Source of the DNA: Ignavibacteriales bacterium
GTDB taxonomy: Bacteria; Bacteroidota; Ignavibacteria; Ignavibacteriales; Ignavibacteriaceae
Assembly (NCBI GenBank): GCA_016700155.1
Contig: CP065001.1
Span: 3,844,001 to 3,908,000, forward strand
Direction of reading: 5' to 3'
DNA: 64,000 bases
Shown: positions 24,850-34,400 of the stretch, piece by piece
Layout of the letters: the number at the start of each line of letters is the position of its first letter
Position numbering within the stretch: the first letter of the stretch is position 1
The notes under the pieces: model-generated
Seen by the model: the letters and a program-made list of their open reading frames with translations, nothing else
Databases searched by the model: none
Told to the model about the DNA's origin: nothing
Program-made: the position numbers and the translations under genes

Positions 24850-25428
24850 ATGTTTGAGAAGCTGAAAGCACTATTAACAAAACTCGGTTTTAATCTTGAA
24901 GGCAAAGAGACAGAATTAAAAACTGAGATTGAAAAATTAGAAAAAACTAACGATGGCATCTATGACTTTTCCAAACTTGATTTGAGCAAGTTCAAAGATG
25001 ACGGCAACAAGGAATTGATTGAAGCAGTTGTTAATCAAAATAAAATCCTCACAGAAAAAGTAACTACACTGCTTAATACAATCGGTCAGGAACAGACCCA
25101 AAGAGAAAATGCAAATAAAGCTGCAGCAGACCAGGCTAAAAAAGATTTTGAAAAGAAAGTTGATGACGCTGTCGAAAAACTTTTCACCGACAAAAAAATT
25201 ACTGAGGCTGACAAGAAACAGTGGAAAGAAGATTACACAGCCAACTTTGAAATGACAGAAAGATTTGCTGCAAAGCTTACACCGCCTAAACAACTGGCAG
25301 GTAAAACTACTGCTGATGACAAAACCAAAACAACATCCACCACTGCAACTCCGGATAAGAAAGAATCTCCGCATAAGGTTTTGACTGACGCTATTCGTGA
25401 ACAAATGGAAACAAGTAAAACAGTTTAA
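24850..25428 (+). CDS. probable scaffold protein
   Basis: 192 residues, highly charged and helical, with coiled-coil stretches (about 15-50 and 70-130) and a low-complexity Thr/Lys-rich linker (TTADDKTKTTSTTATPDKK) before a short C-terminal helix. These are features of phage scaffolds, and it is directly before the capsid gene as in Mu (Z/gp32 region). No separate protease domain is visible, so head maturation protease is either absent or unrecognised. Confidence 0.6.
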   Translation: MFEKLKALLTKLGFNLEGKETELKTEIEKLEKTNDGIYDFSKLDLSKFKDDGNKELIEAVVNQNKILTEKVTTLLNTIGQEQTQRENANKAAADQAKKDFEKKVDDAVEKLFTDKKITEADKKQWKEDYTANFEMTERFAAKLTPPKQLAGKTTADDKTKTTSTTATPDKKESPHKVLTDAIREQMETSKTV

Positions 25429-25454
25429 TTTTTTATAAAACTAAAGGAGCAAAA

Positions 25455-26378
25455 ATGAGGTTCAGGGATATATCAGGACAAGATTCAATCACCGCCACAG
25501 TTGTTAATGCGATGCTTGAAACATCAAATGTTCTTAACAACGCAGAGTTCTATTCTATAATCGGTAACGCAGACTATACAAGAAAGTCTGCATCCGCAAC
25601 CGGCGGACGTTTCAGAGAGCTGAACTCCGATTACCCCGCCAACCAGGTTGACCCCCAGTTTGCTAACCCTACACTTACAATCTTTGGTGATAAGGTTGAA
25701 GTTGACAGGGCACACGAACGCAGAGGGTCAGATATTCCTTCCGTTCGTTCTTCTGAATTATTAAGCTTTGCCAAAAACCTGGGCAAAGAATTTCAAAACT
25801 ATTTCTTTAACGGCGACAAAGCTGTCGACGCAAAGCACTTTAACGGGCTGAAGAAAATTGTTGTCGGTAATCAGAAAATAACTCCTGCTGCAGATGGTAT
25901 ACAGGTACTGCTTGGCAATACCAACGCAGCAAAAGAATCACAGCAGAAGTTCCTGGAGAACCTTGATGTTTTAATTCAGTCTGTAGACGGTGGCGCGCAG
26001 GCAATATCTATGGACGGAAAAACACTCAGCCGTTTAACCAGGATTGCTGAAGGTCAAGTTCAGTGGGATGTTGATGAATTCGGAGTTCCGTTACCAAGAT
26101 ATAACCGCATCCCGATTTTAGTTGCCGGTTATAACAAATCAGGCGGCTTGATTCTTCCACATAATGAAGTGTGCGGTAACTCCGTTAACTGTACAAGTAT
26201 TTATGGTTACCGTTTCGGTGAAAAGAGTGATTTGAGTTTTGCGACAAACATAGGTGCTGAAGTTAAAGACCTGGGACTTGTTGGTGTACACTACACACAT
26301 TCAGTTGATCTTGATCTTGACCTGGTTCTTCTTAACGCTAAATCAGCTTCAAGGCTCGAAGGCATTATAATACCATAG
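25455..26378 (+). CDS. major capsid protein
   Basis: 307 residues, typical length for Mu T-like capsids. Preceded by AAAGGAGC. Contains a glycine-rich extended loop region (SASATGGRFRELNSDYP) and a beta-rich central domain with VAGYNKSGG, with CTSIYGYRFGEKSDLS late in the chain, compatible with an HK97-type fold. The call rests on position (scaffold before, terminator after) and length more than a diagnostic motif. Confidence 0.7.
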   Translation: MRFRDISGQDSITATVVNAMLETSNVLNNAEFYSIIGNADYTRKSASATGGRFRELNSDYPANQVDPQFANPTLTIFGDKVEVDRAHERRGSDIPSVRSSELLSFAKNLGKEFQNYFFNGDKAVDAKHFNGLKKIVVGNQKITPAADGIQVLLGNTNAAKESQQKFLENLDVLIQSVDGGAQAISMDGKTLSRLTRIAEGQVQWDVDEFGVPLPRYNRIPILVAGYNKSGGLILPHNEVCGNSVNCTSIYGYRFGEKSDLSFATNIGAEVKDLGLVGVHYTHSVDLDLDLVLLNAKSASRLEGIIIP

Positions 26379-26397
26379 TAACATCGTGCGTCCCCTC

Positions 26398-26437
26398 GTG
26401 AGGCTTGGTGATATCATGACTGAGCCTCACTTTTTAA
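26398..26437 (+). terminator. terminator after the capsid gene
   Basis: GTGAGGCT (26398-26405) and AGCCTCAC (26423-26430) form a perfect 8-bp stem followed by TTTTTAAAG. It should limit read-through from the abundant capsid transcript into the lysis and tail genes. Confidence 0.85.
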
Positions 26438-26496
26438 AGTACAAGCATTAAAACTTGTACGCAGGTAATACAAGCTTAAAACATTGAAAGGTCAGT

Positions 26497-26943
26497 ATGA
26501 AAAAATTTTCGTTGTTCCTAATAGCCGGGGTGATGTTAATGAGTTTAACATTACCGGCACAGACCGTTGTTTCAGACAGCGGCACAATTGTATTTGATCA
26601 GAAGTATTCTGTAATGACTTACTCAGGGACCATAAAAGGAACCGACACTGTAAAACTTAAACCCGTGATACCGGTGAATGTCGGAGATCTGCTTGATGTT
26701 CAATATTACTTCCAAAGCGCAACTGACTCAGCAAAAGTAACGGTAAAGAGACAAGAAAGTTACTGGGCTGATCAGTGGAAGGATGTTAAAACCATTGTTA
26801 CCGGCGATACCGGAGATGTTTATATAGCGGTAAGGGATACAATTAAAACATTTCCTTCAGCGACAAGACCCGTATTGATAGGAGTAACGGGCAATGGTTA
26901 TACAACAACGTTCAAAGCAAAGTTAGTTTTCAAAAAAGAATAA
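26497..26943 (+). CDS. small secreted phage protein with signal peptide
   Basis: 148 residues. Clear Sec signal peptide (1-22, KKFSLFLIAGVMLMSLTLPAQ) and a beta-rich mature part (VKLKPVIPVNVGDLLDVQYYF). No family recognised. A signal peptide is unusual for a protein encoded between capsid and lysis genes. GAAAGG ribosome site. It could be a periplasmic or surface factor, or a virion protein assembled after export. Confidence 0.6.
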   Translation: MKKFSLFLIAGVMLMSLTLPAQTVVSDSGTIVFDQKYSVMTYSGTIKGTDTVKLKPVIPVNVGDLLDVQYYFQSATDSAKVTVKRQESYWADQWKDVKTIVTGDTGDVYIAVRDTIKTFPSATRPVLIGVTGNGYTTTFKAKLVFKKE

Positions 26944-26944
26944 A

Positions 26945-27005
26945 ACAGGATGCCATTCCTGTCTCCACAATAAGCGGTGTGGTTTTCCTTTTACCCATGC
27001 CGCTT
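26945..27005 (+). promoter_or_regulatory. tandem hairpins upstream of the endolysin gene
   Basis: ACAGGA (26945-26950) pairs with TCCTGT (26957-26962). AAGCGGTGTGG (26972-26982) pairs over 11 positions, including two G-U wobbles, with CCATGCCGCTT (26995-27005). The second is not followed by a T run, so it reads better as a 5' leader structure than a terminator. It could affect timing or stability of the lysis transcript. Confidence 0.4.
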
Positions 27006-27025
27006 GTCTATAAAAGGAAAATTTT

Positions 27026-27661
27026 ATGAAAGAATTAACAGTCCTCTTAATAATCCAGGTTCTGAAGAAATTTGGTTACAAGGTATTTGATAACAACAAA
27101 CCTTTTAACCTGAATATCGTTGGCATAAGGTCGAACAACAACAAGCCCAATCAATTTGACGATACACTTGTGGTTTTCTATAAGGATGAAAGCGGCAAGT
27201 GGAAACTTCATCAATGGAAAATAACAACCGACCCGGGATTGTACTATCTGAAAAATCCATTGAACGTGGAGGGTGCGGCAATACTTGTTGAAGATCAGTA
27301 TGAAAGTGCATACCAGATTGGTAAACACAGGGGCAAGTATGAAGCCCTTGTCCAGGTTAAGCCTGTTAAAGTAATTCGTGACGCTAACAGGGATGGCGTT
27401 CTTGATTTCGGTGAATCGAAACAGGAAGCCGGTTTATTCGGCATCAACATTCACCGTGCATACCCCGTTGGTGAAACAACTGCAGTTGATAAGTGGAGTG
27501 CCGGCTGCCAGGTATTTAAAGATGCGGAAGAGTTCCGTGACTTTATGCAGTTGTGTTATATGTCCGCAAGGAGATATGGTAACAGCTTCACGTACACATT
27601 GTTAAACGAAACAGATTTTGAAAGTGAGAAACAGAATGAGATATCTGATAGCGCTGCTTAA
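27026..27661 (+). CDS. probable endolysin, L,D-transpeptidase/carboxypeptidase-like
   Basis: 211 residues. The motif GINIHRAYP with WSAGCQVF (His143, Ser158, Gly160, Cys161) resembles the His...S-x-G-C catalytic signature of YkuD-like peptidoglycan enzymes. A perfect EF-hand-type loop DANRDGVLDFGE (119-130) precedes it and may bind calcium. No signal peptide, so release would need the holin. Overlaps the holin-like gene by 26 nt, supporting a lysis cassette. The bond cleaved is not known. Confidence 0.65.
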   Translation: MKELTVLLIIQVLKKFGYKVFDNNKPFNLNIVGIRSNNNKPNQFDDTLVVFYKDESGKWKLHQWKITTDPGLYYLKNPLNVEGAAILVEDQYESAYQIGKHRGKYEALVQVKPVKVIRDANRDGVLDFGESKQEAGLFGINIHRAYPVGETTAVDKWSAGCQVFKDAEEFRDFMQLCYMSARRYGNSFTYTLLNETDFESEKQNEISDSAA

Positions 27662-27911
27662 TTGGCTGGGTTCTTTTTTTAACGAACCAAACGGGAAAGC
27701 TTCAATGAAGAGACTGATAATGTTTCTTATTACCTGGGCTTTCATTTACAGTTTTATTAAAGTCTCAATAGCCAGTGTTACAATTACAGATATCCCCTTG
27801 AACTGGGCATTCCTGCTTGCAAGCTTTATCGGGCTTGGTATTGCTGATAAGTATGTGACACTCAAAAAGAATGGAAATCCGGAGACAGAAAGTACTGCAG
27901 GTGAAAGGTGA
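27636..27911 (+). CDS. holin-like small membrane protein
   Basis: 91 residues from ATG 27636, within the end of the endolysin gene. Two predicted membrane helices (RLIMFLITWAFIYSFIKVSI and NWAFLLASFIGLGIADKYV), a short polar loop and a charged C-terminus. Gene order endolysin, two-helix protein, spanin is standard for lysis modules. A longer TTG-start reading would add 6 residues. Confidence 0.65.
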   Translation: MRYLIALLNWLGSFFNEPNGKASMKRLIMFLITWAFIYSFIKVSIASVTITDIPLNWAFLLASFIGLGIADKYVTLKKNGNPETESTAGER

Positions 27912-28372
27912 ACACAGTAAAATCCTTTGTTGCCTTGCTGTTATTACTGTTAACGCTGTTTGTTATTGTGATGGTAGCCGGTTGTTCAACACAGAAAGAT
28001 ATTATCCGGGACAAGAAAGTTACTCTTGCGGTTCCGCCATTAAGAGTAGTACTGCAGGAAATTAAACCGGTTAATGTTGATTCATTGATTCAGCATGTAA
28101 TTGATTCGCTTGCTACCGACTCAACTTACTATGAAGCGGAAAAGGTAACACAAAAAGGCGACTCGGTAAAAATTAAGTTCTATCTGAAATCAAAAGACAC
28201 AGGCAAGCCCAGCATTGAGGTTGATGTTAAACAGGTTCCGGTTGACACGACTTACGCAGATACAACAAGCGTTGTTAAGGAAAACAAACCGTTCACTGAT
28301 TACTTACTTGGTGTGGGCGCTTTTGTTTTGATTATAGGGATGATAATATTTTTTATTAAACGAAAGTTATGA
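27908..28372 (+). CDS. probable one-protein (unimolecular) spanin
   Basis: 154 residues from GTG. N-terminal lipoprotein signal with lipobox VAGC (Cys26), a beta- and coil-rich periplasmic part (about 30-128) and a C-terminal membrane helix (about 131-150, LLGVGAFVLIIGMIIFF) ending KRKL. One protein anchored in both outer and inner membranes is exactly the layout of T1 gp11-type u-spanins, which fuse the membranes at lysis. Located directly after the endolysin and holin-like genes. Confidence 0.75.
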   Translation: MNTVKSFVALLLLLLTLFVIVMVAGCSTQKDIIRDKKVTLAVPPLRVVLQEIKPVNVDSLIQHVIDSLATDSTYYEAEKVTQKGDSVKIKFYLKSKDTGKPSIEVDVKQVPVDTTYADTTSVVKENKPFTDYLLGVGAFVLIIGMIIFFIKRKL

Positions 28373-28584
28373 TAACCAAATTGAAAAATCTTGCTGATAT
28401 CCCGGTCTTATGGATAATCAATTTTTTTGCATCAATACTTCCCAAGCAGGAAGATCTGCTTGCGTGGGGTCAGCTATTACTGTTATGGTTAACAATTTTC
28501 TATACCGTTCTCAAGATCATATTGTGGTTGAAATTTCACGGACCTAAAATTTTTAAGAAGTATAACAAGGATAAAAAATTATGA
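28369..28584 (+). CDS. small membrane protein of the lysis cassette
   Basis: 71 residues, ATGA overlap with the spanin gene. Hydrophobic stretches at about 12-24 and 32-53 (LLAWGQLLLLWLTIFYTVLKIILWL) and a basic C-terminus (KIFKKYNKDKKL). Candidate second holin or antiholin. Overlaps the next gene by four bases. Confidence 0.6.
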   Translation: MITKLKNLADIPVLWIINFFASILPKQEDLLAWGQLLLLWLTIFYTVLKIILWLKFHGPKIFKKYNKDKKL

Positions 28585-29498
28585 CACCTGGAATCCGACA
28601 AGCCTGGATAACTTCACGCAACAACCTGAACGCTGTAAATCCCAACGGACGTTTAGCTATTGGTTTTAACTCCGATCATCAATTTGTAATTGAGGATAAA
28701 ACACAAAAAGATTCCCGCCAGAGAGATCTTCTTATCGGAACTGATTTTATGTTCAAGGGAACATCAAAACAAAACACTATGGCTGACTTACTGTGGTTTA
28801 TTCAAGCCTGGAGAGAAGGTGTTGCCGCACAGATAACTTCTGAAAAAGAAGGTGCCACTTACGGCGCGGGTACATACAATTTTGACGGCGAAGAATTTAT
28901 GGGTCTTGAGTGGAAGCTTCGTGAGTTCACAAACGAAAGAAGTCTTGAGATAACACTGCAGGCTCAGTTCGAACCGGCGATAACCACGCAATTAATTCAA
29001 AGTGCCGGCACAAATGTTCCCCGTGACCTGAATGCATTAAATCTTGGTCACAGAGGAGAGGATGATACAAAATACAAAGCACCGTTCCAGGGAGATGTTC
29101 AAAGTCCTGTAGCTACACCAATATGCAACGGTGAACAGGTGTTGAATAAAGAGTTCCTTGTTGAAAATATAGTTACACGACGTCACCGCAACCGTGCAAC
29201 AACAACGTGGATTCATTTTTATCTCAAACTGCTTTTAGATAAAGCGGCTAACTGGGATTTGATTTCTCTTTATACAAAAAACCGTAAAGCAAGTTTGCTT
29301 GTATCGGAAAAAAATTCCTTGTCACCGGCAAGCACCAATACTTACAACTTTGGTGATGGTGTGTTATTCCAGAAAAACAAATTGAGCATCGATAAGGATG
29401 TACGTACACAGGAGTTGATCTGGGAAGGTTACGTATCACCGGCTGATATAGCCATTAATACCAACACCAATACACTGACCGTTACTGAGACCGTTTAA
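28581..29498 (+). CDS. probable tail tube or tail structural protein
   Basis: 305 residues, no signal peptide, ATGA overlap with the previous gene. Mixed beta structure with TGTDFMFKG-like and FDGEEFMGLEWKLREF segments. A tail-tube role is inferred from length and position between lysis genes and other tail genes; no motif is decisive. Confidence 0.45.
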   Translation: MTPGIRQAWITSRNNLNAVNPNGRLAIGFNSDHQFVIEDKTQKDSRQRDLLIGTDFMFKGTSKQNTMADLLWFIQAWREGVAAQITSEKEGATYGAGTYNFDGEEFMGLEWKLREFTNERSLEITLQAQFEPAITTQLIQSAGTNVPRDLNALNLGHRGEDDTKYKAPFQGDVQSPVATPICNGEQVLNKEFLVENIVTRRHRNRATTTWIHFYLKLLLDKAANWDLISLYTKNRKASLLVSEKNSLSPASTNTYNFGDGVLFQKNKLSIDKDVRTQELIWEGYVSPADIAINTNTNTLTVTETV

Positions 29499-29520
29499 CA
29501 ATTAAATAAAAGGTAATTAA

Positions 29521-30156
29521 ATGAGTGTTATAAACATCAATGCCGACCAGAACCAAGCTATAGTTGTAACAATAAATGATGCTACTGCAGCAACCGGTGA
29601 AAATATTCTTGTCCAATTTTTCGCTGACGATATCAACGTATTTAATAAAGCTGTATCAACCCTGGGCGGTAAGCAGAATGAACTGACCATAAACAATGGC
29701 GTTAGTTATGTGTTTACATTGTCCGCAGCAGATGCATTGCGATTGAACGGTGCTAATTCAAACACATACAAGATGTTTAAGTTATCAAACAGTGTTGATA
29801 CCGCACCTGTTTTGAAAAACAATGGAGATATCACAGTGGAGCCCCTGGAAGGCAGTGAACCCATAGTTGAAAAAACATTTTCACAAAAACGAAAATACAG
29901 ACATGTATTAGCTCACCTTGATCAGTTACTTCCGGATGACGAAGTTATTGTAATACACCCGCCCGATGGACACTCGGGTCCCTTTGTATTCGCACTGCTT
30001 GACCCCGCTTTACATCCAGGAAAAGAGATAATGGTTCTTAATGCAATTGACCTGGGTGAAATTACTGTTACGCTTTCCAACTCAGCAACCCAGTTGGCTG
30101 CAGGTGAAGCCGCATTGTTGTTTGATGACGGAAATGAGTGGATACGTTTTTTCTGA
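29521..30156 (+). CDS. phage virion-associated protein, unknown
   Basis: 211 residues, AAAGGT ribosome site. Beta-rich, with two parts: an N-terminal domain (to about 100) and a C-terminal domain with DDEVIVIHPPDGHSGPFVF and a final LLFDDGNEWIRFF, which is common at the end of phage fibre or decoration domains. Followed by a terminator. Confidence 0.45.
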   Translation: MSVININADQNQAIVVTINDATAATGENILVQFFADDINVFNKAVSTLGGKQNELTINNGVSYVFTLSAADALRLNGANSNTYKMFKLSNSVDTAPVLKNNGDITVEPLEGSEPIVEKTFSQKRKYRHVLAHLDQLLPDDEVIVIHPPDGHSGPFVFALLDPALHPGKEIMVLNAIDLGEITVTLSNSATQLAAGEAALLFDDGNEWIRFF

Positions 30157-30157
30157 G

Positions 30158-30184
30158 AGCCCCGGGGACTGGCGGGGCTTTATT
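30158..30184 (+). terminator. terminator between tail genes
   Basis: AGCCCCG (30158-30164) and CGGGGCT (30173-30179) form a 7-bp GC-rich stem followed by TTATT, 2 bp past the preceding stop codon. Confidence 0.75.
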
Positions 30185-30251
30185 GAGGACTTCAGATGGG
30201 GATATACTTAGAACATCAGACGGTAAAATTTTAAGAGCAAAGGAAAGCTAA

Positions 30252-31445
30252 ATGAAACACGCATATAAATTTTTTGCAATACTTTTTCTGTTCTTCACAC
30301 ATTTATTACTCGCACAGACCGACACAGTTTATTATGATCTCAATTTCACCGGCGGCAAAATCGACACACTCCTGAATAACATCGACCAGGGAATAATGCC
30401 GGTTAACTCAATCAGCTTTAGTGAGATGAATACAATTGCAACCGGCAACCTGCTTGGAAGAAATACTGCGGGCACCGGCGATATAGAAGTGCTGTCGCCA
30501 TCAACTATACGCACATTGCTTGGGTTGGTTGTTGGAACCAATGTCCAGGCTTATGATGCTGACCTAACAACTTACGCAGGCATAACACCTTCAGCTAATG
30601 TTCAAACTTTATTAGGAGCTGCAGATTATTCAGCAGTAAGGACTCAATTGTCATTGACAATTGGAACTAACGTTCAGGCGTATGATGCAGACTTAACAAC
30701 CTGGGCAGGAATTACACCAAGCGCTAATGTGCAAAGTTTATTAGGTGCTGCAGACTATTCCGGTATGAGAACTTTATTGAGTCTTGTTCCCGGAACAAAC
30801 GTGCAAGCTTTCGACAGTGATTTAAGTACCATTGCCGGGTTGACAGCAACAACAGATAATTTTATTGTTTCGGTTTCATCTGCATGGGCTTCACGTACAC
30901 CATCGCAAGTGCGGACTACTTTAGGTTTAGTAATTGGAACGAATGTTCAAGCGTATGACGCTGACCTTACTACTTACGCGGGGATAACTCCAAGTGCAAA
31001 CGTGCAAACACTGCTTGGCTCTGCTGATTATAGTGCGTTCAAAACAAGTTTGAGTTTGAATAATGTTACGAATGAAAGTAAAGCAACAATGTTTAATTCC
31101 CCTACATTTACAGGAGTGGCAACATTCGCAGCAACGTTAAGCCCTGCGGTTGGATTAGGCACTGTTACAACTGCGATTGATTGGAGCCAGGGAAATAGTT
31201 TTACTGCTACGTTAACGGATGCCAGAGAATTTACCTTCAGTAACGTAGGCGATGGTCAGGTAATACAGTTATTGATTTTAAGAACGGATGGAGAGCTGGC
31301 AACTTTTAATAATGCGAACCTGGAATGGCCCGAAGATACACCTCCATCAAATGGTACAGGTAATGGCAGAGATATTTATACCTTCTGGGCTACGGGCGGA
31401 AAAATATATGGATGGCTGACACCTTTTATCGCACGTACCTGGTAA
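30252..31445 (+). CDS. tail-fibre-like repeat protein with signal peptide
   Basis: 397 residues. A Sec signal peptide (about 1-21, ending LLLAQ) precedes at least four tandem repeats of about 41-43 residues with the core GTNVQAYDADLTTYAGITPS and ANVQTLLGAADYSA, at about 95-140, 137-182, 178-215 and 225-265. Such repeats are common in phage tail fibres. The C-terminal part is beta-rich and ends FWATGGKIYGWLTPFIARTW. A signal peptide on a fibre protein is unusual. GGAAAG ribosome region. Confidence 0.7.
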   Translation: MKHAYKFFAILFLFFTHLLLAQTDTVYYDLNFTGGKIDTLLNNIDQGIMPVNSISFSEMNTIATGNLLGRNTAGTGDIEVLSPSTIRTLLGLVVGTNVQAYDADLTTYAGITPSANVQTLLGAADYSAVRTQLSLTIGTNVQAYDADLTTWAGITPSANVQSLLGAADYSGMRTLLSLVPGTNVQAFDSDLSTIAGLTATTDNFIVSVSSAWASRTPSQVRTTLGLVIGTNVQAYDADLTTYAGITPSANVQTLLGSADYSAFKTSLSLNNVTNESKATMFNSPTFTGVATFAATLSPAVGLGTVTTAIDWSQGNSFTATLTDAREFTFSNVGDGQVIQLLILRTDGELATFNNANLEWPEDTPPSNGTGNGRDIYTFWATGGKIYGWLTPFIARTW

Positions 31446-31455
31446 GGAGTGACTG

Positions 31456-34400
31456 ATGAATAAATACTTATTCTTTTTCTTATTTTTCCTGTGTGGTTTG
31501 TTGTATGGTCAACAACACAAATTCGGGTTTTGGCATGCTGCGTGGAGCGGCACTCCTGATTTACCATCAACCTTTGCAATCACAGATGACGGTAGTGGAT
31601 TCATTAATGTTTTTGCGAATGGATTCAGCAGTACTCCGATTGCTTATGATAGCTGTTTAGTATTATTAAAACAGGGTTCACTTCCATCGAGCCGTTATGA
31701 TGGTACAGCAATCAGTAACTATTATAATGCGCCAACAATTCTTGATGAAGCGATCAATGCGTCAGCTCTCGATGGCGAAATTTGGTACGGCGCTCTTTAC
31801 TTAAGAAGTACTGATGGCAAATGGTCAAGCCCGATTACTGATACTGCTTACATCGGAATTCCGGAGGAACTTTCAACTCCAACACTTTTACTTTCAGCCG
31901 GATCAGGAACTATCACAGTTAACGCCGGCTCACTTGATCCGAATGCAACTCACGTTCTGATTCAACAGCGAAGCTTTCAAAACCATACTTCAATTTGGAG
32001 AGATGGTTCAAGATTCAGGGATACTTTAATCGCAGTAGGAAATCTTCCTGTTACATTCACAGGAAAATACTATGATGAAGTATGGCATTATAAAATGGCT
32101 GCAGTCAACCCGGGAGATACATCCGGATTCACACCGATTGATTCAAGCTGGGCTGTCAACACAGTTGGAGATACAATCTGGTATGCTGCAAGCGCTACCG
32201 GCAATGGATCAGGAAGTGATACTCTGAACTGTAAACTTTATTCAGTTACTAATTTTCAGAACGATGTTTATGCAAATGTTTCGGGGCGACACATTAAACT
32301 AAAGAACGTGGATACGTTTGCTTCATCATCAAGAATTCTTTTGCCTTACACTCAGTCGTGGAGTGGAAGATCTTACGCGCCGGTTGTTGTTGAACCCTGG
32401 TATGATAACGGAATACTCCCGGTAGTTGACCGCACTACATCAGGTGAAATAATTTATGTGGAAAGAGGCAATCATATAATCTTCAGGAATATTCATTTTG
32501 CAGGTCACGTTACTTTCAATGTTCCATCAACTTATCATGCTGATAATTTCAGATTCATAAACTGTGAATTCATCGGAACAGGCTCCGGTGCAAGCGGTAT
32601 GATCGCAATGTTCCTTCAGGAGACAAATGTTGTTGCTTATGATTCAGTTAACAGAGGATTTGCTGATTCGTTTTATGTGTACAACTGTTTATTCCAGAAC
32701 ATTTACTCAAGTGATGACGCTATCGGTTCTTCATCAGGTGGAATTGACTGGGTTATTTACAGGAACGTTGTAGCGAACACCGGCTCTGCTCTTGGTCAGG
32801 ATGGAATTGATGTTGGATATGGTTTAAGAGTTATCATTGCATATTGTAAAATCTACAATACCTGGAACAACGGTATTAAGATAATGGCACAGCGGGGACC
32901 AAATCACGATGCACTTGTATGTTACAATTCGGTTATCGGAAATAATATGAGTGGTGATGGTAACTTTGCTTTTGATATTCGAACCTGCGTTGGTATCAGG
33001 TTTATGAATAACTCAGGAACAGGTTTCGGATATGGATTACCTGCAGAGACAAGCTGGCCCGATAACACTCATTCAGGTGCATTGAATGATAATTCAACTT
33101 ATCCTGTTATTGCTTTCCAGGGACTCGGAAATAATATCTTCAACAATCTCTACGTTGGTGGAAGCGGTAATGGTTTTTCCGGATGGATAATTCACGGCGG
33201 AAAAAATATTATGTTCACTTATCCTGGTGGAGATACAACAAGAGCAACCTGGGGACCCGGACGCGATGACTGGGGAAGGTGGTATCTGAATTATTCAAGC
33301 TGGCATCACAATCTTTACAACAATCCTGCAGGCGGTGATAAAGCAAGATACATTGCGCGGCACTGGCCCTTAACCGGAAATGGAAGCATTACCTGGAATG
33401 GATCTTCTTATGATCTTTCAATCGGTTCCCAATCGTGGATTGAAAGAGATATGGAAGAGTTCGGAACAGGCTATGAAGATAAATTTTTCTCAAACATTTT
33501 TCTTCCTGCCCAGGTTGTTGATTCATCTTACAATAATGACGGCGATAGAGGATCACTTCAACCTGTCGAAGGTTCACCTGCTTTGTATGCAGGAACATTC
33601 AACGGAATGGCAGTGGACTTAAACTGGATGCCTGTTCCGGATACACTTGTTTCGATCGGTGCATACCAGGAATGCAGTGGATGCATCACTCCGGATTACC
33701 GTTACACAGTATCACCATATCCATTTGCATTCGGCACAATGGATACAACCGCAGCGAGTGATACTGTTAAGGTGCTTACAATCACTAATACAGGATTGCT
33801 GCCATTAACCATTACATTCAGCGGATTGAACACTCCATTCAGTATTGGAAGCGGTGGAACGATTAACAACAACGAACTGATAAATGTCAATATCACCGGC
33901 GAAAGGAATATGTCTCCGGGAACTTACATCGATACACTGCTGATCAGTACAAACGATTATGATACTACAGTAATTGTATCAATCACTCTTACACTTCCAA
34001 GTCCTCCTGCAATACTTAGTGGAACATTCACGGCACAGCAGGCAAATGATTCATTAAAAGTACAGCTCTCCGGATTTAATAATCCTGATTCAATAAGAAT
34101 AGTTGGACAAACAGGTTCTTATCCTGCTAATCAATGGAGCGGAACAGTTGTTTATGCAGGAACAGATACTAATGCTGTTAATAATGATGTGTTCTACAAT
34201 TCCGATTTCGATAACGGTGAAACCTGGTACTTCGCAGCTTATCAGCAATGGGCAAATGGTCAGTGGTCACCGGCAGTAACTGATACAGCATTATTCGGAA
34301 CGGCTCCTGTAGTTGGAGATATTTTCAATATCACTTTTGAATCTAACTCAATGACCGGCTCCGATGCTTTCACTTCAGTAACAGCAACAACAAATACTTT

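Noticed and set aside
24937..25404. 155-codon leftward frame
   Set aside because: Antisense to the scaffold gene; Phe/Cys-rich shadow of Lys-rich coding.
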